64,000 bases of DNA, taken from contig JBAQWV010000161.1 of the NCBI GenBank assembly GCA_049299095.1, positions 38,067 through 102,066 on the forward strand, written 5' to 3'. The number at the start of each line of letters is the position of its first letter. Positions within the stretch are counted from its first letter, which is position 1. The stretch comes from JAAEKA01 sp049299095. Its GTDB lineage: Bacteria > Chloroflexota > Anaerolineae > JAAEKA01. A model generated the notes under the pieces. It made no database searches and had not been told where the DNA came from. It saw only the letters and a program-made list of their open reading frames with translations. Below are positions 16,521 to 25,350 of this stretch, one piece after another. The translations under genes and the position numbers were made by a program.

Positions 16521-19109
16521 ATGTCTGTCGCCCACGCCCTGGAACTGTTACGCCGCGACCCAGGCTTCATGCGCAACGTCACTGCCTGGGATCAACGCGC
16601 GGCCCGCGCCGCTCAAACCACTCCCTTGCCCGCAGCATTAGACGAGCGGCTGCGCGCGGCCTTGCAGCGCCGCGGCATCGTCAGCCTGTACAGCCACCAA
16701 CGTGCGGCCTGGCACGCAGCCCAGGCCGGCGAAAACTGGGTGGTTGCCACCGCCACCGCCAGCGGCAAAACCCTCTGCTACAACCTGCCCGTGGCCGACA
16801 CGCTGCTGGCTGACCCCGCGACCCGCGCACTCTATCTCTTCCCCACCAAAGCCCTCGCGCACGACCAACTGGCAGAGCTGCAACGCCTCGACGCTGAACT
16901 GGCGCAGCCGCCAGCCTTTGCCCTGCGCGCCGCAGCCTATGACGGTGACACCCCCGCCCGCGACCGCACGCGTGTCCGCCGCGAGGCGCGCGTGCTGCTC
17001 ACCAACCCCGATATGCTGCACACCGGCCTGCTGCCCCATCATCCGCAGTGGGCTGAGTTCTTCAGCGGCTTGCGCTATGTCGTGTTAGACGAATTGCACA
17101 CCTACCGCGGCGTGTTCGGCAGTCATGTTGCCAACGTCCTCCGCCGCTTGCAGCGCATTTGCCGTTTCTACGGCGCGGCCCCCCGCTTCTTCTGCACCTC
17201 CGCCACCCTCGCCAACCCGCGCGAGCTGGCCGAACGTCTGCTGGAAGCGCCGGTCACCTTGATTGACAACGACGGTTCACCGCAGGGCGAACGCCATTTC
17301 ATCTTCTACAATCCGCCCATTGTGGATCGCGAGCTGGGGCTGCGCCGCTCCAGTCTGCTCGAAACCGAAGAAATCACCGCGACCCTGCTTGACCAGCAGG
17401 TACAGACCGTGGTGTTTGCCCGCACGCGCGGCGCGGTCGAGGTGCTGCTCACCTATCTGCGCGAGCGTGTGGCGCGCACAACTGGCGCAGCCGCGGCTGC
17501 CAGCATCGCCGGATATCGCGGCGGCTATTTACCGCTGGAACGTCGCAGCATCGAAGGCGGCCTGCGCAGCGGCGCATTGCGGGCTGTGATCAGCACCAAC
17601 GCACTAGAACTGGGGATTGACATCGGCGGGCTGGACGCGGCGGTGCTGGTTGGTTTCCCCGGCGCCATCGCCAGTGCGCGGCAGCAAGCGGGCCGTGCCG
17701 GACGTCAGGCGGGCGTGGCCGCGGCGATTTTGGTTGCCTCCGGCGGCGCACTCGATCAATATATCGTCACCCATCCTGAATACGTGCTGCAACGCAACCC
17801 CGAATACGGCCTTGTCAACCCCGACAATCTCGCGCTACTTTCCAGCCATCTGGCCTGTGCCGCGTTTGAACTACCCTTCCGCGCAGGGGAGCGTTTTGGA
17901 CAACTCGCTTACACCGAAGAGCTGCTGGCAGTGCTGGCCGAAGCGGGCGAAGTGCAGCAGCACGGTGGCGACTGGTTCTGGCTGGGCGAGGGCTATCCCG
18001 CCCAAGCTATCAGCCTGCGCACCGCTTCCCCCGACAACGTTATTATCCACAGCCAGGACCCAGCCAGCCCCGCGGGCATGGTAATCGGCCAGATCGAGCG
18101 CGCGGCCGCGCAGGCTATGCTTCACGCGGGCGCGGTCTATCTGCATCAGGGCCAGTCGTACCTGGTCGAACACCTCGATTGGGAGGCCGGGCAGGCGTGG
18201 GTACGTCCCGCGTCACTCGATTATTACACCATCGCCAGCGGCAGCCAGCAGGTGGATGTGCTGGCCGAGCAGGAACAGCGCCGTGCAGGCGGAGTCACGC
18301 TGGCCTATGGCCCGGTGCAAGTGCGCAGCCAGGTCAGCGGCTTTCGCCAGATCAAGCTACACACGCACGAGACCCTCGGCTTCGGCGAAATCATCCCCCC
18401 GCTGCCGGAGCAGGTGCTGGAAACCGACGCCTTTTGGCTGGGGCTGGACGAAGAGCTGCTGGGGCCGCTGCGCGCGGCGGGACAGTGGCGCAGTGACCCC
18501 AACGATTACGGCCCCAATTGGCAACAGCAACGCGATGCCGCGCGCGCGCGCGATGGTTATCGTTGCACCGTCTGCGGTGTGCCAGAACAGCCGGGCCGTC
18601 AGCACGATGTGCATCACAAGCAGCCCTTCCGCTCTTTTGGCTATGTGCGCGGCCAGAACGACGCCTACCGGCAGGCCAATCAGGTGGACAACCTGGCAAC
18701 GCTCTGCCGCCATTGTCATCAGCGCGTTGAGCAGGGACAGCGCTTGCGCACCGGACTGGGCGGGCTGGCCTATGCGCTCAGCAGCCTGGCCCCGCTGCGC
18801 CTGATGTGCGACCCCGGCGACATCGGCATCGTGGCTGAAGCCCGCTCCGCCCGCACCAGCCAGCCCGTGATTACGATCTACGAGCAAGTGCCCGCGGGTA
18901 TTGGTTTTAGCCGTCATTTATACGAGCAGGGGACGGAACTATTGGCCGCGGTCATTGAACAGGCCACGCACTGTCCATGTACCGCGGGCTGCCCGGCCTG
19001 CATCGGACCGGTTGCCACGGAACAGCAAGACGACCTGAATGCCAAGCAGTTGACGCTGGCTCTCGCCGCGGCTTGCCACAGTGCTTTAATCGCCGCGTTG
19101 CCGGTTTGA
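16521..19109 (+). CDS. MrfA/Hrq1-like DEAD-family helicase with inserted HNH nuclease domain
   Basis: 862 residues. An SF2 helicase: Walker A ATASGKT, Walker B DELH (VVLDELHTYRG), a helicase C domain (VVFARTRGAVEVLLTYLRER, STNALELGIDIG, QAGRAGRQ). The C-terminus is a DUF1998/MZB zinc domain with four Cys (818, 820, 824, 827 in HCPCTAGCPACIGP), as in MrfA (YprA), a DNA-repair helicase of Bacillus. The odd part is an insertion at about residues 670-740: YRCTVCG (C682, C685), DVHHKQPF (H698, H699), NLATLCRHCHQ (N and C729, C732, H733), a full HNH zinc-nuclease signature. It splits DUF1998 between LGPLRAAGQW and LGGLAYALSSL. Likely a DNA repair enzyme that unwinds and may nick DNA. Confidence 0.88.
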   Translation: MSVAHALELLRRDPGFMRNVTAWDQRAARAAQTTPLPAALDERLRAALQRRGIVSLYSHQRAAWHAAQAGENWVVATATASGKTLCYNLPVADTLLADPATRALYLFPTKALAHDQLAELQRLDAELAQPPAFALRAAAYDGDTPARDRTRVRREARVLLTNPDMLHTGLLPHHPQWAEFFSGLRYVVLDELHTYRGVFGSHVANVLRRLQRICRFYGAAPRFFCTSATLANPRELAERLLEAPVTLIDNDGSPQGERHFIFYNPPIVDRELGLRRSSLLETEEITATLLDQQVQTVVFARTRGAVEVLLTYLRERVARTTGAAAAASIAGYRGGYLPLERRSIEGGLRSGALRAVISTNALELGIDIGGLDAAVLVGFPGAIASARQQAGRAGRQAGVAAAILVASGGALDQYIVTHPEYVLQRNPEYGLVNPDNLALLSSHLACAAFELPFRAGERFGQLAYTEELLAVLAEAGEVQQHGGDWFWLGEGYPAQAISLRTASPDNVIIHSQDPASPAGMVIGQIERAAAQAMLHAGAVYLHQGQSYLVEHLDWEAGQAWVRPASLDYYTIASGSQQVDVLAEQEQRRAGGVTLAYGPVQVRSQVSGFRQIKLHTHETLGFGEIIPPLPEQVLETDAFWLGLDEELLGPLRAAGQWRSDPNDYGPNWQQQRDAARARDGYRCTVCGVPEQPGRQHDVHHKQPFRSFGYVRGQNDAYRQANQVDNLATLCRHCHQRVEQGQRLRTGLGGLAYALSSLAPLRLMCDPGDIGIVAEARSARTSQPVITIYEQVPAGIGFSRHLYEQGTELLAAVIEQATHCPCTAGCPACIGPVATEQQDDLNAKQLTLALAAACHSALIAALPV

Positions 19110-19127
19110 GCGGATGGCGCAGACTGC

Positions 19128-19156
19128 TTGCAGAATCGCCGTAGCAACCCTATAAT
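19128..19156 (+). promoter_or_regulatory. Promoter of the SPT-like gene
   Basis: TTGCAG (19128-19133), 17-base spacer, TATAAT (19151-19156). Predicted start near 19163, leader of about 53 bases before the ATG at 19216, which has its own GGAGG. Confidence 0.65.
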
Positions 19157-19215
19157 GCCCGCAGCCCGCGCCATTACTGGCCGAAGCTGCCCGGATTTTG
19201 TTCCCGGAGGTTCAC

Positions 19216-20397
19216 ATGACAGATATTTTCCAAAAAGCATTTCAGTTCTCCACCGTCAAAGAAGCCATTGCCAGCGGTTATTATCCCTATTTTATCGCGT
19301 TGGACGGCAACGAGGGCACCGAGGCCGTGTACCACGGTCGCCGTCTGCTTATGTTCGGATCGAACAATTATTTGGGCCTGACAACCCATCCCAAAGTACG
19401 CGAAGCTGCCATCCGCGCCATTGAACAGTACGGCACAAGCTGCACTGGCTCGCGCTTCCTGAATGGCACGCTGCAAATGCACGAGCAGTTGGAGCATGAG
19501 TTGGCCGAGTGGGTGGGCAAGCCTGCCGCGCTGGTGTTTAGCACCGGCTATCAGACCAACCTCGGCACGATCAGCGCGTTGGTCGGGCGGCGTGAAGTCG
19601 CCGTGCTGGACAAGGACGACCACGCCTCGATTGTAGACGGCGTGCAGCTCTCCTTTGGCGACATGAAGCGTTTTCGTCACAACGACATGCAGGATTTGGC
19701 GCGCGTGCTGGCTGCGCTGCCGGAAGACACCCCGCGCATGGTGGTGGTGGATGGCCTGTTCAGCATGGAGGGCGACATCGCCCCCTTGCCAGAGATGATC
19801 CCCATCGTGAAGCAGTACGGCGCGCGGCTGATGGTGGACGATGCGCACGCGATGGGTGTGCTGGGGGGTGGCCGCGGCACGGCTGCGCACTTTGGCGTAA
19901 CCGACGATGTAGACCTGATCATGTCCACTTTCAGCAAGTCCTTTGCCAGCCTGGGCGGCTTTATCGCGGGCGATGCTGATGTGATCAGCTTCATCAAGCA
20001 TGTGGGCCGTTCCATGATCTTCAGCGCCAGCATCCCGCCGAGCAACACCGCGGCCGCGCTGGCCGCGCTGGATGTGATGCGCAGCGAGCCGGAGCGCGTG
20101 CAGCGGGTCAATGATAACGCCGCATACATGCGCAAGGAACTGCATCGCCTTGGCTTCGACACCGGCAGCAGTTGCACGCCCGTGGTACCGATCATCATCG
20201 GTGAAGATCAGATTTGTTTCGCGGTGTGGCGGCAGCTTTTCGATGCGGGCCTGTTTGTCAATCCCGTTATCAGCCCAGCCGTGCCGCCTGGCCGCGCGCT
20301 ACTGCGCACCAGCTACATGGCCACGCACACCGTGGATCAAATGGATCAGGCATTGGCGATTTATGAGCAGGTGGGCAAGGCGTTCGGCCTGATTTGA
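19216..20397 (+). CDS. Alpha-oxoamine synthase, serine palmitoyltransferase-like
   Basis: 393 residues, a PLP enzyme that condenses an acyl-CoA with an amino acid and releases CO2. The PLP lysine is in STFSKSFASLGG; DDAHAMGVLG and SGYQ-type FSTGYQTNLG motifs are present. Features recall bacterial serine palmitoyltransferase (first step of sphingolipid synthesis) more than BioF or Kbl: TEAVYHGRRLLMFGSNNYLG near the start, GTSCTGSRFLNGTLQMHEQL, RSMIFSASIPPSN and FVNPVISPAVPPGRALLRTS. GGAGG is 6 bases before the ATG. It is a single-gene unit between a promoter and a strong terminator. No ceramide genes are nearby, so the substrate is inferred. Confidence 0.75.
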   Translation: MTDIFQKAFQFSTVKEAIASGYYPYFIALDGNEGTEAVYHGRRLLMFGSNNYLGLTTHPKVREAAIRAIEQYGTSCTGSRFLNGTLQMHEQLEHELAEWVGKPAALVFSTGYQTNLGTISALVGRREVAVLDKDDHASIVDGVQLSFGDMKRFRHNDMQDLARVLAALPEDTPRMVVVDGLFSMEGDIAPLPEMIPIVKQYGARLMVDDAHAMGVLGGGRGTAAHFGVTDDVDLIMSTFSKSFASLGGFIAGDADVISFIKHVGRSMIFSASIPPSNTAAALAALDVMRSEPERVQRVNDNAAYMRKELHRLGFDTGSSCTPVVPIIIGEDQICFAVWRQLFDAGLFVNPVISPAVPPGRALLRTSYMATHTVDQMDQALAIYEQVGKAFGLI

Positions 20398-20445
20398 ACC
20401 GCTGAACCCTGCGCCAATTTTTAAAATCGTTGTACAAGCAGACAA

Positions 20446-20481
20446 CAAAAAGCCGAGCTTCATACAAAGCTCGGCTTTTTG
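20446..20481 (+). terminator. Intrinsic terminator after the SPT-like gene
   Basis: AAAAAGCCGAGCTT pairs with AAGCTCGGCTTTTT around a short loop, ending in five T. A strong, near-symmetric stem. The bases 20482-20606 behind it hold nothing further. Confidence 0.9.
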
Positions 20482-20606
20482 TCCTTAAAAAGGGTGTGCG
20501 CTCCGGTCAGCCCGTCCGGAACGCACACAGGGGAGAGGAGGGGGAAGGAAATACAACGCAAGACACTCACATAACGCTGGGTTTCCGCAAAAGGTTCCCG
20601 AAAGCG

Positions 20607-20634
20607 TTGACTTTTTTTGCGCTTTGACTAAGAT
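20607..20634 (+). promoter_or_regulatory. Promoter giving a leaderless kinase mRNA
   Basis: TTGACT (20607-20612), 16-base spacer, TAAGAT (20629-20634). The ATG at 20641 follows the -10 box by six bases, so transcription likely starts at the start codon. No ribosome binding site is visible. Confidence 0.5.
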
Positions 20635-20640
20635 GACGGT

Positions 20641-22233
20641 ATGCACTCACTGCAACTACGACAACGGGACTATCTGCTGCGCATCAGCCGCGCCATGACC
20701 GCCCGCCTCGACCTGCCTTCGCTGCTGCGCCTGATTTTGAACAGCGCCGTGGAGATGGTCGGCGGCGAAGTCGGCTTTTTGGTGCTGCGCCAGCCCGATG
20801 GCCGTATTATTCCCAAGGCCATCTATGGCCTGCTGCCCGACACGGCTAATCAGGTGGTGGCAATGCTGCGCGAGAGCCGCGATCTAACTCTGGCCGCGGA
20901 CGGAACCTGGCGCTTGCCGGAGCTGACTCTGCCTCTGCTCTCCGCCGCGTCCGGCATCCCGTTGCGGCAGGTGGTGCAAATGCCGCTGCGCAGCGAAGAG
21001 GAGATGGTCGGCGCGATCTATGTGTTTCGCAGTGGCAGCGCGGCCTTCGGCGTTAACGAGCGGCAGGTGTTGCAAAGCTTTGCCGACCAGGCCGCGATTG
21101 CCGTGCGCAACGCGCGCCTGTACGAGCAGGCCAACGCCGAAACGCGCCGCCTGAACGCCATCATCGAAAACAGCGCCAACGGGGTGATGATCCTCTCGCC
21201 CGACCGCCGCGTGTTGGTGATGAACCGCGCCCTGGCCTTGCTGACTGGCTGGACGGCAGAAACCGCACGCGGCGAGCCGTGTTGGAAAGTGTTTGCATTG
21301 GAAAACAGCGCAGGCCCCAATCCGTGCGCCACCGAAAACATCCCGTTGATCCAGCGTGAACTGGACCCCGCCGCGCCGCCGCCCCCTTCGCTCTATGTGG
21401 AGGGTGATTTACAACAACCGGGCGGTACGCGCGTCACCGTAGGCGCCACCTATACACCGCTCTACGACGGCGAAGGCCGCCTGTTGAACATCATTGTCAA
21501 TGTGGTAGACATCACCCGCTTCCGCGAGGCCGAGCAGATGAAGTCTACCTTTGTCAGCGTGATTTCGCACGAATTAAAAACCCCAGTCGCGCTGATCAAA
21601 GGCTATGCGGGCACGTTGGGCCGCCCCGACGCCTCATGGGATCATGCCACACTGGCCGACGGGCTGGCTGTGATCGAAGAAGAGGCAGACCGGCTCAATG
21701 CGCTGATTGACAACCTGCTGGATGCCAGCCGCATTCAGGCTGGCGGCTTCCGTATGGATTTCAGCGAGGTAGACTTACAGCGACTGGCGCGCAAGGTGGT
21801 GGATGGCTTTCGCACGCAAACCAGCAGCCACACGTTCGAATTCGATTTTCCCGCAACACTGCCGCTGGTGATAGCCGATGAAGCCCGCATTCGTCAGGTG
21901 TTGGACAATCTGGTGAGCAACGCGGTCAAATATTCCCCTGATGGCGGCTTGATCCGGCTGGGCGCGTGGCAGGACGCGCACGGAGTTACCGTCTATGTGG
22001 CCGACGAGGGGATTGGTATCCCCTACGCGGATCAGGAACGCCTTTTCCAAAGCTTTTACCGCGTCGATTCGGGTATGCGCCGTCAAACCAAGGGCACCGG
22101 TCTGGGGCTATACCTCAGCCGGGCCATCCTCGAAGCCCACGACGGGCGTATCTGGATGCACAGCGAGCCGGGCAAGGGGTCAACGTTCTTTTTCTCCTTA
22201 CCTCACCTGGGAACAGACGATAACGAGCTATGA
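20641..22233 (+). CDS. GAF-PAS sensor histidine kinase
   Basis: 530 residues, soluble. Domain order: GAF (about 20-165, LRLILNSAVEMVGGEVGFLV to FADQAAIAVRNARLYEQA), PAS (about 168-295, SANGVMILSPDRRVLVMNRA), HisKA with the phospho-acceptor in VISHELKTPVALIKGY (His at about 310), and HATPase (LDNLVSNAVKYS N box, DEGIGIP G1 box, KGTGLGLYLSRAIL G2 box). No transmembrane segments, so it senses a cytoplasmic signal or ligand. A PAS Cys-rich patch (PCWKVFALENSAGPNPCATE) could bind metal or redox cues. Its stop overlaps the regulator start (ATGA). Confidence 0.93.
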   Translation: MHSLQLRQRDYLLRISRAMTARLDLPSLLRLILNSAVEMVGGEVGFLVLRQPDGRIIPKAIYGLLPDTANQVVAMLRESRDLTLAADGTWRLPELTLPLLSAASGIPLRQVVQMPLRSEEEMVGAIYVFRSGSAAFGVNERQVLQSFADQAAIAVRNARLYEQANAETRRLNAIIENSANGVMILSPDRRVLVMNRALALLTGWTAETARGEPCWKVFALENSAGPNPCATENIPLIQRELDPAAPPPPSLYVEGDLQQPGGTRVTVGATYTPLYDGEGRLLNIIVNVVDITRFREAEQMKSTFVSVISHELKTPVALIKGYAGTLGRPDASWDHATLADGLAVIEEEADRLNALIDNLLDASRIQAGGFRMDFSEVDLQRLARKVVDGFRTQTSSHTFEFDFPATLPLVIADEARIRQVLDNLVSNAVKYSPDGGLIRLGAWQDAHGVTVYVADEGIGIPYADQERLFQSFYRVDSGMRRQTKGTGLGLYLSRAILEAHDGRIWMHSEPGKGSTFFFSLPHLGTDDNEL

Positions 22234-22964
22234 GCCAACATATTTTGATCGTTGACGACGAGTCGCGCATGCGTCGTTTTGTGCGCATGAACCTCGAATT
22301 GGAAGGCTTTAGAGTTAGCGAAGCCAGCGACGGGCTGGATGCGGTGCGCAAGGTGCGCGAGGAAATGCCCGATCTGGTGGTGCTGGATGTAGAAATGCCG
22401 CAACTGGATGGCTTCGAGACTCTGCGTGAGCTGCGCCGCGCCTCTCCAGTGCCCGTGATCATGCTGACTGTGCGCGGTGACGAGGAAGACCGCATCAAGG
22501 GGCTGGACCTGGGCGCCGACGACTACGTGACCAAGCCTTTCAGCGCGCGCGAGCTGGTTAGCCGTATCAACGCCGTGCTGCGGCGGGTAGAGTTAAGTTC
22601 GCCGCCCAGCGAGCGCAGCAGCCGTATCGAGGTGGATGACCGGCTGTCGGTGGATTTTGATCGCCGCGAGGTGCTGGTGGAGGGGGAATTGGTGCGTCTG
22701 CGTCCCACCGAATACCGGCTGCTGTACCATTTTATGCAAAACCCCGGCCGCGTACTGACACACGAGCAACTATTGTCTAAAGTGTGGGGGCCGGAATACG
22801 TAGACGATAACCAACTGCTGCGCCTGTACGTCACCTATCTGCGCCAGAAGATCGAGCCAGACCCCTCCAACCCGCGTTATATCTTCAATGAGCGCGGTGT
22901 GGGCTATCGTTTTGTGGATTTTGGACGAAGCCGCGTCCTTGCTTCGCCTAGCACCGTGTGGTAG
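22230..22964 (+). CDS. OmpR/PhoB-family response regulator
   Basis: 244 residues. Receiver domain with the acidic pair (IVDDE), phospho-acceptor Asp53 in VVLDVEMPQ and the conserved Lys in VTKPF. The C-terminal winged helix is OmpR-type (VRLRPTEYRLLYHFMQNPGR, VWGPEYVDDNQLLRLYVTYL, RYIFNERGVGYRF). It is coupled to the kinase by a 4-base overlap and is its evident partner. The three membrane genes that follow are a plausible target by proximity only. Confidence 0.95.
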   Translation: MSQHILIVDDESRMRRFVRMNLELEGFRVSEASDGLDAVRKVREEMPDLVVLDVEMPQLDGFETLRELRRASPVPVIMLTVRGDEEDRIKGLDLGADDYVTKPFSARELVSRINAVLRRVELSSPPSERSSRIEVDDRLSVDFDRREVLVEGELVRLRPTEYRLLYHFMQNPGRVLTHEQLLSKVWGPEYVDDNQLLRLYVTYLRQKIEPDPSNPRYIFNERGVGYRFVDFGRSRVLASPSTVW

Positions 22965-22967
22965 AAT
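22939..22967 (+). promoter_or_regulatory. Promoter of the antiporter-like membrane operon
   Basis: TTGCTT (22939-22944), 17-base spacer, TAGAAT (22962-22967), overlapping the end of the response regulator gene. Predicted start near 22974. Confidence 0.55.
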
Positions 22968-22977
22968 GGAGACACTT

Positions 22978-22997
22978 GGTCGGGCTGTGTCCCGACC
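22978..22997 (+). terminator. Short GC hairpin in the gap before the membrane operon
   Basis: GGTCGGG (22978-22984) pairs with CCCGACC (22991-22997), followed after four bases by TTTTG. It could end the kinase/regulator transcript, or fold in the leader of the following genes, since the predicted start near 22974 lies just ahead of it. Confidence 0.45.
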
Positions 22998-23009
22998 GGT
23001 GTTTTGTCC

Positions 23010-24650
23010 ATGAACGATCTTCTCCGCTCCCCACTTGGCCCCGCCATCGTTTTGCTGGTTGCCAGCATTCTGTTGCGCGTCTTGGCCAGCCCACGCCGCC
23101 CGGCCGTTCTGGCCCTGCTCACAGTTCCCCCTCTCCTCATCAGCTTGTTGCTGTTGACAACATTGCGCGACCGCGGCTCGGTTGTCAGCGCGCTGAACTG
23201 GTGGCCGCTGGTCACGCCGTCGCTGCGCGTGCAGTGGGTGCTGGATGGCTGGAACTGGCTGAGCGCGCTGCTGCTGCTGCTGCTGGGCATGAGCGCGCTG
23301 TTGATGACCTGGCGTATACCCGCCAAACGCTCCGGTGCGTATCACGGCCTGAGCTTCGCACTGCTGGCTGCCGCATTGATCACCGTGGTTTCCGATAACT
23401 TGATGACTGTCGGCGCGGCCTGGGTCGCCACTGACATCTTGCTTGTCGCACGCACGCGCGGCAGTCGAGCGCAAGGTACCACCGCGCCGGTGTGGCTGGA
23501 GGTGGCGGGCAGCCTGCTCATGCTGGTCTCCATCAGCATCACCAGCCTGTCCACCGCGTCCACCACCCTGACCGCGGCCCGCCTGCCGCAAGAGCCGTTG
23601 GCCTTGCTGCTGGTGGTGGCTGCCCTGCGTATGGCCGCTTACCCGCTGCATATCTGGCTGGCGCCATCCGGTGTCCCGCGCGACCGTGGCACGCAAGTAT
23701 TGATCAACGGGCTGGGGCTGGTGACAGGTGGTTGGTTGATGGGCCGCATCATCAGCCTGGGCGGCGGCAACTGGCTGACAGACCCGCTCTGGCAGCCGCT
23801 GGCCGTGCTGGTAACGCTGCTGGCTGGCTTTGCTGCCTGGACGACGCGCCCGCATGACCGCTTTGCCCTGTTGAGCAGCAGCCGCGCGGCCTGGCTATGG
23901 GCGGTGGTGGCTATGACGCCATTGGCCGCGGCCCGCGATGCGTTGGGGTGGGCGCTCGCCAGCGTGGTACTGGCGTTGATTCTGGTGGCTGCGGGTGAAG
24001 AGATCAGCGAACGTTGGCACTGGGACGTGCCTGCCCTCGTTGCCGCGGCGACGCTGGCTGGTGTGCCCTTCACCACCGGTATGCCCGTGCGCGCGTGGAT
24101 GGATGCATCGCAATTTTTATTGCTGTTGCTGCTGGTCGTGGCTGATAGTCTGGCCGTTGCCACTGTACTGGAAAATCGTCGTGCAGTGTTGAAAGACTCC
24201 CCTGCACCGGCTTCGGCCTCGTTCTGGCTGTTCAACCTCGGTTGGCCCGCCATTCGGCTGCTTGTTGTGGTCGGGTTAGCGTTGGTGCCCAATCTGTTGT
24301 GGGGAGTGCAGCCGACGCGTTTGGCGCGCGAGGCCGATTTTACCAACGTACTCTCTTTTGGCCGCCTGCTTCTGGGGCTGGGGATCGGCCATGCGCTCGC
24401 CCTTGTGTTGACGCTGGCGCTCGGTGTTGGTTTTTATCAACTGGCCCACCAGCCAAACTTTAGTCGCCAGCCCTTGCAGCGTCGCCTCGCCGCGGTCGTC
24501 AGCCTGAACTGGGCCGTCAACGGCGCACGCTGGCTGTTACAGTGGGCCGAACTGGGCGCACGCAACATACTGGCTGTGGTCGAAGGTGAAGGCTACCTGG
24601 GCTGGGTCGTGCTGGCGCTGCTGCTTGCCGCGCTGATCATGCAAATCTAG
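23010..24650 (+). CDS. Complex I/Mrp antiporter-like membrane protein (NuoL/NuoN superfamily)
   Basis: About 546 residues with roughly 14 hydrophobic segments. The core signature of proton-conducting antiporter-like subunits is recognisable: RMAAYPLHIWLAPSGVPRD, followed by QVLINGLGLVTGGWLMGRI, corresponds to the PLHxWLPDAH..GAPTPVSALLHA block of NuoL/NuoN. It is divergent: the lysine usually five residues before PLH is Arg here and much of the second half is unlike the family. WVLDGWNWLSALLLLLLGMS resembles the early family segment. It opens a three-gene unit with no NADH or hydrogenase modules. Confidence 0.65.
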   Translation: MNDLLRSPLGPAIVLLVASILLRVLASPRRPAVLALLTVPPLLISLLLLTTLRDRGSVVSALNWWPLVTPSLRVQWVLDGWNWLSALLLLLLGMSALLMTWRIPAKRSGAYHGLSFALLAAALITVVSDNLMTVGAAWVATDILLVARTRGSRAQGTTAPVWLEVAGSLLMLVSISITSLSTASTTLTAARLPQEPLALLLVVAALRMAAYPLHIWLAPSGVPRDRGTQVLINGLGLVTGGWLMGRIISLGGGNWLTDPLWQPLAVLVTLLAGFAAWTTRPHDRFALLSSSRAAWLWAVVAMTPLAAARDALGWALASVVLALILVAAGEEISERWHWDVPALVAAATLAGVPFTTGMPVRAWMDASQFLLLLLLVVADSLAVATVLENRRAVLKDSPAPASASFWLFNLGWPAIRLLVVVGLALVPNLLWGVQPTRLAREADFTNVLSFGRLLLGLGIGHALALVLTLALGVGFYQLAHQPNFSRQPLQRRLAAVVSLNWAVNGARWLLQWAELGARNILAVVEGEGYLGWVVLALLLAALIMQI

Positions 24651-24669
24651 ACCGCATTTGGAAATATTT

Positions 24670-25350
24670 ATGCCGCCGCTTCCTCCCTTTCCCACCCTTG
24701 AAACGCTGTTTCAGCAGGCCAAACCACTCCTGGGCACACCGCTGCTGGTCATCATCGCGCTCGGCGTGATGGTCGCAGTAGCCGCGCGCGACTGGCGATT
24801 GGTGCTGGTGAGTTTTGTGACGGTATACGCCGCGTTGGCGATCCTGACCGCCACGCTGTTGCCGCCGCAGTGGGCGCTGCTGCGCGTGGTCGTCGGGGGC
24901 ATGGCCGGCATTATCTGGTACTTATCAGCACAGCAAGCAGGCTGGGGCGGACGGTTTCTGCCCTTTCAGCGCAGTCAGGGGGTGCAGGCGCGCCCACTGG
25001 CAACCACTAGCCTGCTGCGCATCCTGCTGGCACTGGCATTGGGCGGGGTGCTATTGGCGTTGCGCCCACGCCTGCCACTCGCCGCGGTCACGTCCGACGT
25101 GCGCTTTGTGGTGGTTTGGCTGGCCGCCTTTGCAGTGTTGGGCATGGCGCTGGGCGAAGAAGCCTTGCAAGTGGGTATTTCCCTGCTCTTTTGGTTGGCG
25201 GGTACGCAATTACTACTGGCTGCGCTGGAGCAAAACGCCTGGACCTTCTGGCTGCTTAGCTCGCTCGAATTACTGCTGGCACTGGCAACCGGCTATCTGA
25301 TGGTCACGCGCGGCCCAGTCTGGCGGACCGAGCCGGAGGAGGCGCGCTGA
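24670..25350 (+). CDS. Small polytopic membrane protein of the antiporter-like operon
   Basis: About 226 residues and six or seven hydrophobic segments. I do not recognise it firmly. The last part (LGEEALQVGISLLFWLAGTQ, then LLSSLELLLALATGYLM) loosely resembles the HyfE/MrpC/NuoK kind of small subunit, with acidic residues inside helices. Genes on both sides are antiporter-like, and its stop overlaps the next start (TGATG), so it is probably a subunit of the same complex. Confidence 0.5.
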   Translation: MPPLPPFPTLETLFQQAKPLLGTPLLVIIALGVMVAVAARDWRLVLVSFVTVYAALAILTATLLPPQWALLRVVVGGMAGIIWYLSAQQAGWGGRFLPFQRSQGVQARPLATTSLLRILLALALGGVLLALRPRLPLAAVTSDVRFVVVWLAAFAVLGMALGEEALQVGISLLFWLAGTQLLLAALEQNAWTFWLLSSLELLLALATGYLMVTRGPVWRTEPEEAR

